This document shows positions 18,811 to 25,705 of a DNA stretch of 64,000 nt, piece after piece; the stretch's first letter is position 1; each line of letters opens with the position of its first letter. Source of the stretch: an uncultured bacterium (GTDB taxonomy: Bacteria; Planctomycetota; JAJSAM01; JAJVHW01); contig CALKVK010000009.1 in the NCBI GenBank assembly GCA_937996235.1, positions 434,001-498,000 on the forward strand, in the 5' to 3' direction. Made by a program: the position numbers and the translations under genes. Below the pieces are notes generated by a model. That model was given only the letters and a program-made list of their open reading frames with translations. It was not told the origin of the DNA and ran no database searches.

Positions 18811-19622
18811 GCGCGCGACGCCCCTCGCCCCTCACCTCCGTCGCCGACGGCCTCGAGCACGCCGGGCGCACGTTCCTGCTGCTGGTGCTCGCGCTGGCGC
18901 ACGCGGCGCTCCCGCGCCGCCCGCTGCGCGCGCTCGGCCGACTGGTCGAGCAGCTCCACGTGCAGCTCGTGAAGAGCCTGCTCGTCGTGTCGGTCGTCGG
19001 CGCGTTCATGGGCATGATCCTCGCGCTCCAGTCGGGCGAGGCGCTCCGGCGCTACGGAGCCGAGGGCCAGCTCCCGTCGATCGTCGCCGCGTCCATGGCG
19101 CGCGAGATGGGCCCGTTCGTCACCGCGATCATCCTCGCGGCCACGGTGGGCGCCGCAATCGCCGCCGAGCTCGGCACGATGCGCGTCAGCGAGGAGATCG
19201 ACGCGCTGGAGCTGATGAACATCGACCCCGTGCCGTTCCTCGTGACGCCGCGCATCGTCGCGCTCGGCATCGCGGCCGTGCTGCTGACGGTGCTCGTGGA
19301 CGTCGTCGGCGTCGTCGGCGGCGCGCTCGTCGCGCACGCGCACTTCGGCATCTCCGTCCCGGAGTTCCTGACGGCCTCGCGCGATGCGCTGTCCGAGCCG
19401 CGCATGCTCGGCGTCCTCTCGAAGGATCTCTACTCCGGCCTCGTCAAGGCGCTCGTGTTCGGGCTGATGGTGGGCGGACTCGCGTGCAGCGCGGGGCTGC
19501 GGGCCGAGGGCGGCGCGCTCGGCGTCGGCCGCGCGGTGCGCAGCTCCGTCGTGGCGTCGGTCGTGCTCACGCTCGTCGTCGGCTACGTCATCACGTGGGT
19601 CTTCTGGGTGGTGCTCGCGTGA
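18807..19622 (+). CDS. mlaE: MlaE-family ABC transporter permease
   Basis: Permease of an Mla-type phospholipid transporter. From the GTG at 18807 it has 271 residues with five to six transmembrane segments. The conserved family stretch runs from GAFMGMILALQSGEALRRYG through MAREMGPFVTAIILAATVGA to ELGTMRVSEEIDALELMNID. It overlaps the lipoprotein stop and the mlaF start by four bases each (GTGA). The longer open frame upstream is out of context with the lipoprotein gene. Confidence 0.93.
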   Translation: MSARRPSPLTSVADGLEHAGRTFLLLVLALAHAALPRRPLRALGRLVEQLHVQLVKSLLVVSVVGAFMGMILALQSGEALRRYGAEGQLPSIVAASMAREMGPFVTAIILAATVGAAIAAELGTMRVSEEIDALELMNIDPVPFLVTPRIVALGIAAVLLTVLVDVVGVVGGALVAHAHFGISVPEFLTASRDALSEPRMLGVLSKDLYSGLVKALVFGLMVGGLACSAGLRAEGGALGVGRAVRSSVVASVVLTLVVGYVITWVFWVVLA

Positions 19623-20401
19623 GCGCCGGAGCCGACCCGATCGTGCGGCTCGCCGGCGTCGCGAAGCGCTTCGGCGCGCGCACGATCCTCGACGGCCTCG
19701 ACCTCGCGGTGCCGCGCGGGACCAACTACGTCATCATGGGCCCGTCCGGCACGGGCAAGAGCGTCACGCTGAAGATCATGAGCGGACTGCTCGCACCCGA
19801 CGCCGGGAGCGTCGAGATCGACGGCGTGCGGATCGAGGGCGGGTCGCGGCGGGCGCTGCGCCAGGCGCGCGAGCGGCTCGGCTTCGTGTTCCAGGGCGCC
19901 GCGCTCATCAACTGGATGAGCGCGCGCGACAACGTGGCGCTGCCGCTGCGCGAGCGCGGGGTGCCGGAGGGCGAGATCCGCGCGACCGTGGACCGGCGCC
20001 TCGCCGAGGTCGGCCTCGCGGACATCGGCGACAAGTTCCCGTCGGAGCTCTCCGGCGGCATGCGCAAGCGCGTCGGGTTCGCGAGGGCCGTCGTCCTCGA
20101 GCCGTCTCTGGTGCTCTACGACGAGCCCACCACCGGTCTCGACCCCGTGACGACGCGCATCGTCGACGAGCTCGTGATCGGCGCGCGCGACCGCCACGGC
20201 GCGACCGGCGTCGTGGTGAGCCACGACGTCGGCTCCGCGCTGCGCGTCGCCGACCGCATCGGCGTGCTCGACGGCGGGCGCATCGCGATCGAGCTCACGC
20301 CCGACGAGTTCCTGCGGAGCACGCACCCGGTGGTGCGCAGCTTCCTCGCGGACCAGCCCGCGCCACGAGAGACCCGGCCCCCGGAGAGGAGTGCGCCATG
20401 A
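19619..20401 (+). CDS. mlaF: MlaF-family ABC transporter ATP-binding protein
   Basis: ATPase partner of MlaE. The 260 residues from the GTG at 19619 include Walker A GPSGTGKS, a Q-loop in LGFVFQGAALINWM, the ABC signature LSGGMRKRV, Walker B LVLYDEPTTGLD and the H-loop VVSHD. Start and stop overlap both neighbours (GTGA with mlaE, ATGA with the MCE gene), indicating tight co-translation. It should power phospholipid movement between the membranes. Confidence 0.95.
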   Translation: MSAGADPIVRLAGVAKRFGARTILDGLDLAVPRGTNYVIMGPSGTGKSVTLKIMSGLLAPDAGSVEIDGVRIEGGSRRALRQARERLGFVFQGAALINWMSARDNVALPLRERGVPEGEIRATVDRRLAEVGLADIGDKFPSELSGGMRKRVGFARAVVLEPSLVLYDEPTTGLDPVTTRIVDELVIGARDRHGATGVVVSHDVGSALRVADRIGVLDGGRIAIELTPDEFLRSTHPVVRSFLADQPAPRETRPPERSAP

Positions 20402-21510
20402 AGCGCGAATTCGTCGTCGGCGTCGTCCTGTTCGTCCTCGTCGCCGTGCTGCTGGCGATGACGCTCTGGATCGACGACCCCGGCTTCGCATCGTCCGGCG
20501 AGCGCTCCACCCTGACGGCGCGCTTCGACGACGTCGCGGGACTGCGCGTCGGCGATCGCGTGCGCCTGCGCGGCGCGGAGTGCGGGCGCGTGGCGGAGAT
20601 CCGGCCGGCGGGCGACGGCGTGGACGTCGTCATGACCATCGACTTCGATCCGCAGCTCCGCGACGACGCCGTCGTGGAGATCCGCTCGGGCTCGGCCCTG
20701 GGCGGCGCGGTCGTCGCGATCCGCCCCGGTACGGCAGGCCGTCCGCCGCTCCCGCCGGGAGTCGTGCGCGGCGTCACGCAGGCCGACGCGTTCGACAAGT
20801 TCGCGGCGCTCGCCGACGAGCTGCGCGGTCCGCTGCTCGAGGCCGTCGGCAACATCCGCGACGTCAGCGCCGACCTCGAGCAGCGCGACGTCGTGCGCAA
20901 GCTCGACGACTTCGCGACGAACCTCTCCGCGATGAGCACGGACCTGCGCGAGGGCAAGGGCACGCTCGGGAAGCTCATGAGCGACGAGTCGCTGTGGACG
21001 GACCTCGAGTCCGCCGTGGCGTCGCTCAAGAAGCTCGGCGAGGACGCGAACGCCGAGGGCGGCGCGCTGTACGTGCTGGTGCACGACAAGCAGCTCGCGA
21101 CGGACCTCAGGGACGCGGTCTCGAACGTGCGCTCGGTCACCGAGAAGCTCGACCGCGGTGACGGCTCGCTGGCGCGGCTCCTCAACGACCCGGCCCTCTA
21201 CGACGACCTCGCGTCCACCGCCGACAACCTGAAGGAGATCTCGCGCGCGGCGCGCGACGGCGAGGGCGCGCTCGGCAAGCTGCTCTACGACGCGGAGCTC
21301 GCGGACCGCATCGACCGCGTCTCGAAGGACGTCGCGCAGGTCACGGGCAAGCTGCGGCGCGGCGAGGGCACGTTCGGACGCCTGCTGCAGGACGAGGAGC
21401 TCTACGAGGAGTTGCGCGCCGCGTTCAAGCAGATCAGCGCGGGCGCCGGCGACGCGCGCGAGAACGCACCGATCCTGACGTTCGCCGCGTTCCTGTTCGG
21501 CGGCTTCTGA
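20398..21510 (+). CDS. mlaD: MCE/MlaD-family substrate-binding protein with long helical tail
   Basis: A 370-residue protein: one N-terminal transmembrane helix (REFVVGVVLFVLVAVLLAM), then an MCE domain (LTARFDDVAGLRVGDRVRLRG, residues about 38-120), then a long helical tail. The tail repeats a G-x-G-x-L-x-[KR]-L motif: EGKGTLGKLMSD, RGDGSLARLLND, DGEGALGKLLYD, RGEGTFGRLLQD. Longer than E. coli MlaD, as in many MCE proteins whose tails extend toward the outer membrane. It completes a lipoprotein-E-F-D set; MlaB and MlaC are not seen. Confidence 0.92.
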   Translation: MKREFVVGVVLFVLVAVLLAMTLWIDDPGFASSGERSTLTARFDDVAGLRVGDRVRLRGAECGRVAEIRPAGDGVDVVMTIDFDPQLRDDAVVEIRSGSALGGAVVAIRPGTAGRPPLPPGVVRGVTQADAFDKFAALADELRGPLLEAVGNIRDVSADLEQRDVVRKLDDFATNLSAMSTDLREGKGTLGKLMSDESLWTDLESAVASLKKLGEDANAEGGALYVLVHDKQLATDLRDAVSNVRSVTEKLDRGDGSLARLLNDPALYDDLASTADNLKEISRAARDGEGALGKLLYDAELADRIDRVSKDVAQVTGKLRRGEGTFGRLLQDEELYEELRAAFKQISAGAGDARENAPILTFAAFLFGGF

Positions 21511-21519
21511 GGGTCGCCC

Positions 21520-21533
21520 GAGCCGCGCGGCTC
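21520..21533. terminator. Palindrome at convergent mlaD/ribE ends
   Basis: GAGCCGCGCGGCTC is a perfect 14-base palindrome between the mlaD stop and the ribE stop; it includes part of the ribE stop codon. It may act as a bidirectional terminator. No T-tract. Confidence 0.4.
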
Positions 21534-22158
21534 AGGCGGGCAGCACCTGCCGCGGGAGCCGGGCGAGCAGCGCCGCGAGCTGGCGGCGCACGTGGCGGCC
21601 GAGCGGGTCGCCCTCGAGGTTCACGCGCGAGCCGGGGGCCGCGCGCCCCAGCGACGTGAGCGCGAGGGTCGTCGGGATGAGCGCGACCGAGAAGGTCGTG
21701 TCGTCGAGGTCCGCGACGGTCAAACTGACTCCGTCGACCGCCACCCAGCCCTTCGGGGCGAGCGTCTCGAGGACCTCGGGCGGCGCCTCGACGCGCAGCC
21801 ACGTCTCGTCGGCCCGGACGTCCGCGCTGCGGACCGTCCCGACGGCGTCCACGTGGCCCTGCACCTGGTGCCCGCCGATCTCGTCGCCGAGCCGGAGCGC
21901 CGGCTCGAGGTTGACGAGGTCGCCCTCGCGGAGCTCCCCCAGCGTGCTGCGGCGCACGGTCTCGCCGACGACGTCGAACAGCAGGCGCTCCGGAGCGCCG
22001 CGCACGACCGTCAGGCAGACGCCCGAGACCGAGACGGAGTCGCCGGGGCGCGGGGAGCGGCCGAGCACGCTCCCGTCGACCTCGAGCCGCAGCGCGGCGC
22101 CCGCTGCGGCGGTGATCGCGAGGACGCGTCCCTGCCCCACCACGATGCCGCCGAACAT
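21532..22158 (-). CDS. ribE: Riboflavin synthase alpha chain
   Basis: Dismutates two molecules of 6,7-dimethyl-8-ribityllumazine to riboflavin. The 208 residues hold two lumazine-binding repeats. The first starts MFGGIVVGQGRV with DSVSVSGVCLTV; the second starts GHQVQGHVDAVG with GWVAVDGVSLTV. The ATG at 22158 gives the canonical N-terminus; the longer frame upstream overlaps trmD and is a shadow. It stands alone, diverging from trmD, with no other rib genes in view. Confidence 0.95.
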   Translation of the reverse strand: MFGGIVVGQGRVLAITAAAGAALRLEVDGSVLGRSPRPGDSVSVSGVCLTVVRGAPERLLFDVVGETVRRSTLGELREGDLVNLEPALRLGDEIGGHQVQGHVDAVGTVRSADVRADETWLRVEAPPEVLETLAPKGWVAVDGVSLTVADLDDTTFSVALIPTTLALTSLGRAAPGSRVNLEGDPLGRHVRRQLAALLARLPRQVLPA

Positions 22159-22275
22159 GCGCCCATTGCAGCGGGACTCCGGAGCGCGGGGAGCCGATTT
22201 TCCGGGAAAGGCGCCCGGCGCTCCGGGATGATCCCGGGTTTGCGGGAAAGCAGGCGGCGAAAGTCTGCGTGAACC

Positions 22276-22983
22276 GTGAGGATCGACGTCGCCACCCTGT
22301 TCCCCGGCATGTTCCGGGAGGTGCTCGAAGCGAGCATCCTGGGGCGCGCCCGGGACGCGGGCCTGGTGGACGTCCGGCTCTATGACATCCGGGACTTCTC
22401 CTCCGACCGGCACCGTACGGTCGACGCCCGCCCCTACGGCGGCGGGCCGGGCATGCTGCTCCGGCCGGAGCCCGTCGTGGGCTGCGTGGAGCGCATCCTC
22501 GGCGAGCGCGGGCCCGGCCGCGTGGTCCTGCTCTGCCCCCAGGGGCGGCGCTTCACGCAGGCCGTGGCCCGCGAGCTCGCGGACGACGCGCACCTCGTGC
22601 TGGTCTGCGGACGCTACGAGGGGTTCGACGAACGCATCCGCGACGTGCTCGCGCCCGACGAGATCTCGATCGGCGAGTACGTGCTGACGGGCGGCGAGCT
22701 GCCGGCGATGGTGCTCATCGACGCGGTCGTGCGGCTCCTGCCGGGCGCGCTCGGCGACGCAGGCTCGGCGACGTCGGAATCGTTCAGCGACGGCGAGCGG
22801 CTCGAGGGTCCGCAGTACACGCGCCCACCGGAGTTCCGCGGTCTCGCGGTTCCCGACGTGCTCGTGTCGGGCGACCACGAGCGCATCCGGAACTGGCGCG
22901 AGGAGAAGTCACGGGACAGGACGGCCGCGCGCCTCCGCGAGGAGCGCCGTGCCCTTTCGAACGGCTCGGGAGATCGACGATGA
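22276..22983 (+). CDS. trmD: tRNA (guanine-N1)-methyltransferase
   Basis: Methylates G37 of tRNAs reading CNN codons, protecting the reading frame. The 235 residues open with MRIDVATLFPGMF. They contain the SAM trefoil-knot segment LVCGRYEGFDERI and EISIGEYVLTGGELPAMVLID, plus the catalytic-domain signature RPYGGGPGM. GTG start. The last codons overlap rplS (ATGA). The usual upstream partners rpsP and rimM are absent; ribE is there instead, on the other strand. Confidence 0.97.
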   Translation: MRIDVATLFPGMFREVLEASILGRARDAGLVDVRLYDIRDFSSDRHRTVDARPYGGGPGMLLRPEPVVGCVERILGERGPGRVVLLCPQGRRFTQAVARELADDAHLVLVCGRYEGFDERIRDVLAPDEISIGEYVLTGGELPAMVLIDAVVRLLPGALGDAGSATSESFSDGERLEGPQYTRPPEFRGLAVPDVLVSGDHERIRNWREEKSRDRTAARLREERRALSNGSGDRR

Positions 22984-23375
22984 GGAAGCTCAGCGAGGTC
23001 GAGGCACCCTTCCTGCGCAAGGATGCGCTCCGGTTCGACGTCGGCGACACGGTCGACGTCGGCGTGGTCATCACCGAGACGGTCGAGAAGAAGGGCAAGC
23101 TCGAGGAGAAGGAGCGCGTCCAGGTCTTCGGCGGCGTCGTCATCGCGAAGAACGGCGGCGGGATCGCCGAGAGCTTCACGGTGCGGCGCATCGTCGCGGG
23201 CGAGGGCGTCGAGCGCGTCTTCCCGGTGCACTCGCCGAAGGTCTCGTACGTGAACGTCGTGCGCAAGGCGCACGTGCGGCGCGCGAAGCTCTACTACCTG
23301 CGCGAGCGCTCGGGCCGTTCGGCCCGCCTGCGCGAGCGCATGCAGCAGCAGAAGACCGAGTCCGCCGAGGCGTGA
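22980..23375 (+). CDS. rplS: 50S ribosomal protein L19
   Basis: Large-subunit protein at the 30S/50S interface. The 131 residues include the L19 signature region RFDVGDTVDVGVVITE, RVQVFGGVVIAKNGGG and the C-terminal VRRAKLYYLRERSGRSARLRE. The ATG overlaps the trmD stop, the usual trmD-rplS coupling. The protein carries a short N-terminal extension before the usual core and a C-terminal QQQKTESAEA tail. Confidence 0.97.
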   Translation: MRKLSEVEAPFLRKDALRFDVGDTVDVGVVITETVEKKGKLEEKERVQVFGGVVIAKNGGGIAESFTVRRIVAGEGVERVFPVHSPKVSYVNVVRKAHVRRAKLYYLRERSGRSARLRERMQQQKTESAEA

Positions 23376-23396
23376 CCGGGCGCGGGGAGGCGTGAG

Positions 23397-23768
23397 TTGG
23401 GCGCGGAGCACCTCGCCCGCGGCGCCGCCGCCGAGCGCTTCGCCGCGCGCGCTCTCGAGCGCGAGGGCTACCGCGTGCTCCTGCGCAACCACCGCACGCC
23501 GGAGGGCGAGATCGATCTCGTCGCCGAGCGCCGCGGCGTGCTGGCGTTCGTCGAGGTGAAGGCGCGCGAGCAGGGCGGGTCCGCGGGCACGCCCGACGAG
23601 GCCCTGACGCCGGCCAAGCTGCGCCGCGTCGCGCGGGCGGCCGAACACGTGCTGCGTCGCCGGGGACTCGCGGACGCGCCGCGCGAGCTGCTCGGCGCGG
23701 CGGTGGACGTGGATGCGCGCGGCACCCCCACCGCGGTGCGCTTCCTGCGCGTGGAGGACGTGCGATGA
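23397..23768 (+). CDS. yraN: YraN family (UPF0102) endonuclease-like protein
   Basis: A 123-residue protein of the YraN/UPF0102 family, a restriction-endonuclease-like fold. The motif run is GYRVLLRNHRTPEGEIDLVAERRG, LAFVEVKAR (the E-x-K of the nuclease core) and the helix LTPAKLRRVARAAEHVL. It starts with TTG at 23397, preceded by GGGGAGG; no ATG or GTG lies in frame. Commonly found beside rplS/rnhB. The stop overlaps the next start (ATGA). Confidence 0.9.
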   Translation: MGAEHLARGAAAERFAARALEREGYRVLLRNHRTPEGEIDLVAERRGVLAFVEVKAREQGGSAGTPDEALTPAKLRRVARAAEHVLRRRGLADAPRELLGAAVDVDARGTPTAVRFLRVEDVR

Positions 23769-24223
23769 TCCGGCTCTCCGATCACGTGGACCCGAAGCGC
23801 GTGCTCGACCTGCGCAGCCGCACGCGCGACGCCGCGCTGCTCGAGCTCGTCGAATCGCTGGCCGACGCGCCCGAGGTGCAGGAGCGCGAGAAGCTGCTGC
23901 AGGCCCTGATCGAGCGCGAGCAGCTCGTCTCGACCGGCATCGGCCTCGGCGTCGCCGTGCCGCACGCGAAGATCAACGCGGTCACCGACTTCGTCGTCGC
24001 GTACGGCCGCTCGCAGGCCGGGATCGCGTGGGGCGCGATCGACGACCGGCCCGTGCACCACGTCGTGCTGATCGCCGGCCCGCCCGATCGCCAGCACCGC
24101 TACCTGCAATTCCTGGCGTCGGTCATCGCGGAGCTGAAGCGGCCGGCGCTGCGCGAGGCGCTGAGCGCCGCGAAGGACACGGCCGCGCTCTGCGCGGTGT
24201 TGCGCGGCGCCCCGCCCGCGTAG
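23765..24223 (+). CDS. PTS EIIA (PtsN)-like regulatory protein
   Basis: A 152-residue EIIA of the nitrogen-PTS/fructose type. The phospho-accepting histidine lies in GIGLGVAVPHAKI (His67), and the C-terminal half has HHVVLIAGPPDRQHRYLQFLASV. It could be phosphorylated by an NPr/HPr kinase system and regulate transport or transcription. No EIIB, EIIC or HPr is nearby. The start overlaps the yraN stop. Confidence 0.88.
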   Translation: MIRLSDHVDPKRVLDLRSRTRDAALLELVESLADAPEVQEREKLLQALIEREQLVSTGIGLGVAVPHAKINAVTDFVVAYGRSQAGIAWGAIDDRPVHHVVLIAGPPDRQHRYLQFLASVIAELKRPALREALSAAKDTAALCAVLRGAPPA

Positions 24224-24232
24224 TCTCGGGGC

Positions 24233-25690
24233 ATGCGCCTCGCCCTCGCCGCATCGGTCGTCGCCGCCGGTCTCGCCTCCACGTTCCTCCTCCCGGGTCC
24301 GCGCGCGCTCGCGGAGGACGCGACGGCGCCGGCCGCAGGCGCGGGCGCGGTGGCCGACGGGACCACGGCGGAGGCGCCGACACCCGACGACGACGCGCTG
24401 CGCTGTTCCGCACGCCGCGCGCGTGCGGCCGAGGCCGTCGGCGCGGACGGCGTGCTCGTCGTGCTCTCGGAGGGCGCGGCCGCCGGTCTGACGCGCAAGG
24501 TCCCGGCGGCGGACTTCGCGTATCTCGTGCCGTTCGCCGCGCGCGACGCGGCGGTCGTGCTCTTCGTCGAGGACGGCACGCCGCGTCAGCGCATCTACCT
24601 GCAGCCGCGCCGCGAGGCGTTCGAGCGCTGGAACGGCGCGACGGTCGGCCCCGGCGACGAGACGGCGGCACGCCACGCGTTCGACGCCGCCCTGCCCGCG
24701 TCGCAGCTCGCCGCTGATCTCGCGGCCCTCCTCGGCACGCGCGCCGTGCTGCACGTGAGCTCGGGAGCCCCGGCCGACGGCGCCGCGCGGCGCGAGGCGT
24801 GCGTCGGCGCCGTGGCCGAGGCGCTCGGCGCGGGGCGCACGCTCGTCCGCGAGGACCTGAGGGGCGGGGCCGGGGCCGACGACGCCGGCGCGGACGGCGC
24901 GAACGGCGCGGGCAGCGTGCACGTGCGCGACGGCGCCGCCGTGCTCGCGGAACTGCGCGCGGTCAAGGACGCCGACGAGATCGCACGCGTGCGGCGCGCG
25001 GTGCTCGCGACGTGCGACGGGCTGCTCGACAGCGGCCGGGTGCTGCGCCCAGGGCTCGCCGAGTACCAGATCCAGGCGGTCGTCGAGCTGCGTTGCCGCC
25101 TCGCCGGCTGTTCCGCGCAGGCCTTCGACTCGATCGTCGGCTCGGGCCCCAACTCGTGCGTGCTGCACTACCTCGAGAACCGTCGGATCATGCAGGCGGG
25201 CGACCTCGTCGTCGTGGACGTCGGCGGCGAGTACCGCGGCTACGCCGCCGACGTGACGCGCACCTTCCCCGTCTCCGGGGAGTTCACGCCGCGGCAGGCC
25301 GAGGTCTACGACGCGGTGCTCGAGGCGCAGGAGGCTGCTCTCGCGGCGGTGCGCCCCGGGCGCACGCTCGGCGAGATCCACGCCGTCGCGCGCGACGTGC
25401 TGCGGCGCCACGGACTCGACCGGTGGTTCATCCACGGCACCTGCCACTCGGTCGGCCTCGAGGTGCACGACGCGTGGCGCCGCGAACGCCGCATCGAGCC
25501 CGGGTCGATCATCACGGTCGAGCCGGGCGTGTACATCCCCGACGAGGAGCTCGGCGTGCGCATCGAGGACACCGTGCTCGTGACCGAGGACGGCGCCGAG
25601 GTGCTCTCCGCCTCCGCGCCGAAGACGCGCGCCGCGCTCGAGGCGCTCATGGCCGAGCCGCCGCCGCTCGCGGTCGACGCGCCGCGCTGA
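24233..25690 (+). CDS. Exported M24-family metallopeptidase (Xaa-Pro aminopeptidase-like)
   Basis: A 485-residue enzyme with an N-terminal signal peptide (LALAASVVAAGLASTFLLPG) and a low-complexity Ala/Gly linker, an unusual location for PepP-like enzymes. The C-terminal pita-bread domain has all five metal ligands: the two Asp in VVVDVGGEYRGYAADVTRTF, His in HGTCHSVGLEVHD, Glu in TVEPGVYIP and Glu in RIEDTVLV. It should remove N-terminal residues before proline from peptides in the periplasm. Last gene of the trmD run, ten bases after the EIIA gene. Confidence 0.9.
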   Translation: MRLALAASVVAAGLASTFLLPGPRALAEDATAPAAGAGAVADGTTAEAPTPDDDALRCSARRARAAEAVGADGVLVVLSEGAAAGLTRKVPAADFAYLVPFAARDAAVVLFVEDGTPRQRIYLQPRREAFERWNGATVGPGDETAARHAFDAALPASQLAADLAALLGTRAVLHVSSGAPADGAARREACVGAVAEALGAGRTLVREDLRGGAGADDAGADGANGAGSVHVRDGAAVLAELRAVKDADEIARVRRAVLATCDGLLDSGRVLRPGLAEYQIQAVVELRCRLAGCSAQAFDSIVGSGPNSCVLHYLENRRIMQAGDLVVVDVGGEYRGYAADVTRTFPVSGEFTPRQAEVYDAVLEAQEAALAAVRPGRTLGEIHAVARDVLRRHGLDRWFIHGTCHSVGLEVHDAWRRERRIEPGSIITVEPGVYIPDEELGVRIEDTVLVTEDGAEVLSASAPKTRAALEALMAEPPPLAVDAPR

Positions 25691-25703
25691 CGGCCCCGGG
25701 CCG
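25691..25703. terminator. Palindrome at convergent gene ends
   Basis: CGGCCCCGGGCCG lies directly between the stops of the M24 peptidase and the TPR lipoprotein genes. It is short and has no T-tract; a bidirectional terminator role is a guess based on position. Confidence 0.3.
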
Positions 25704-25705
25704 CC

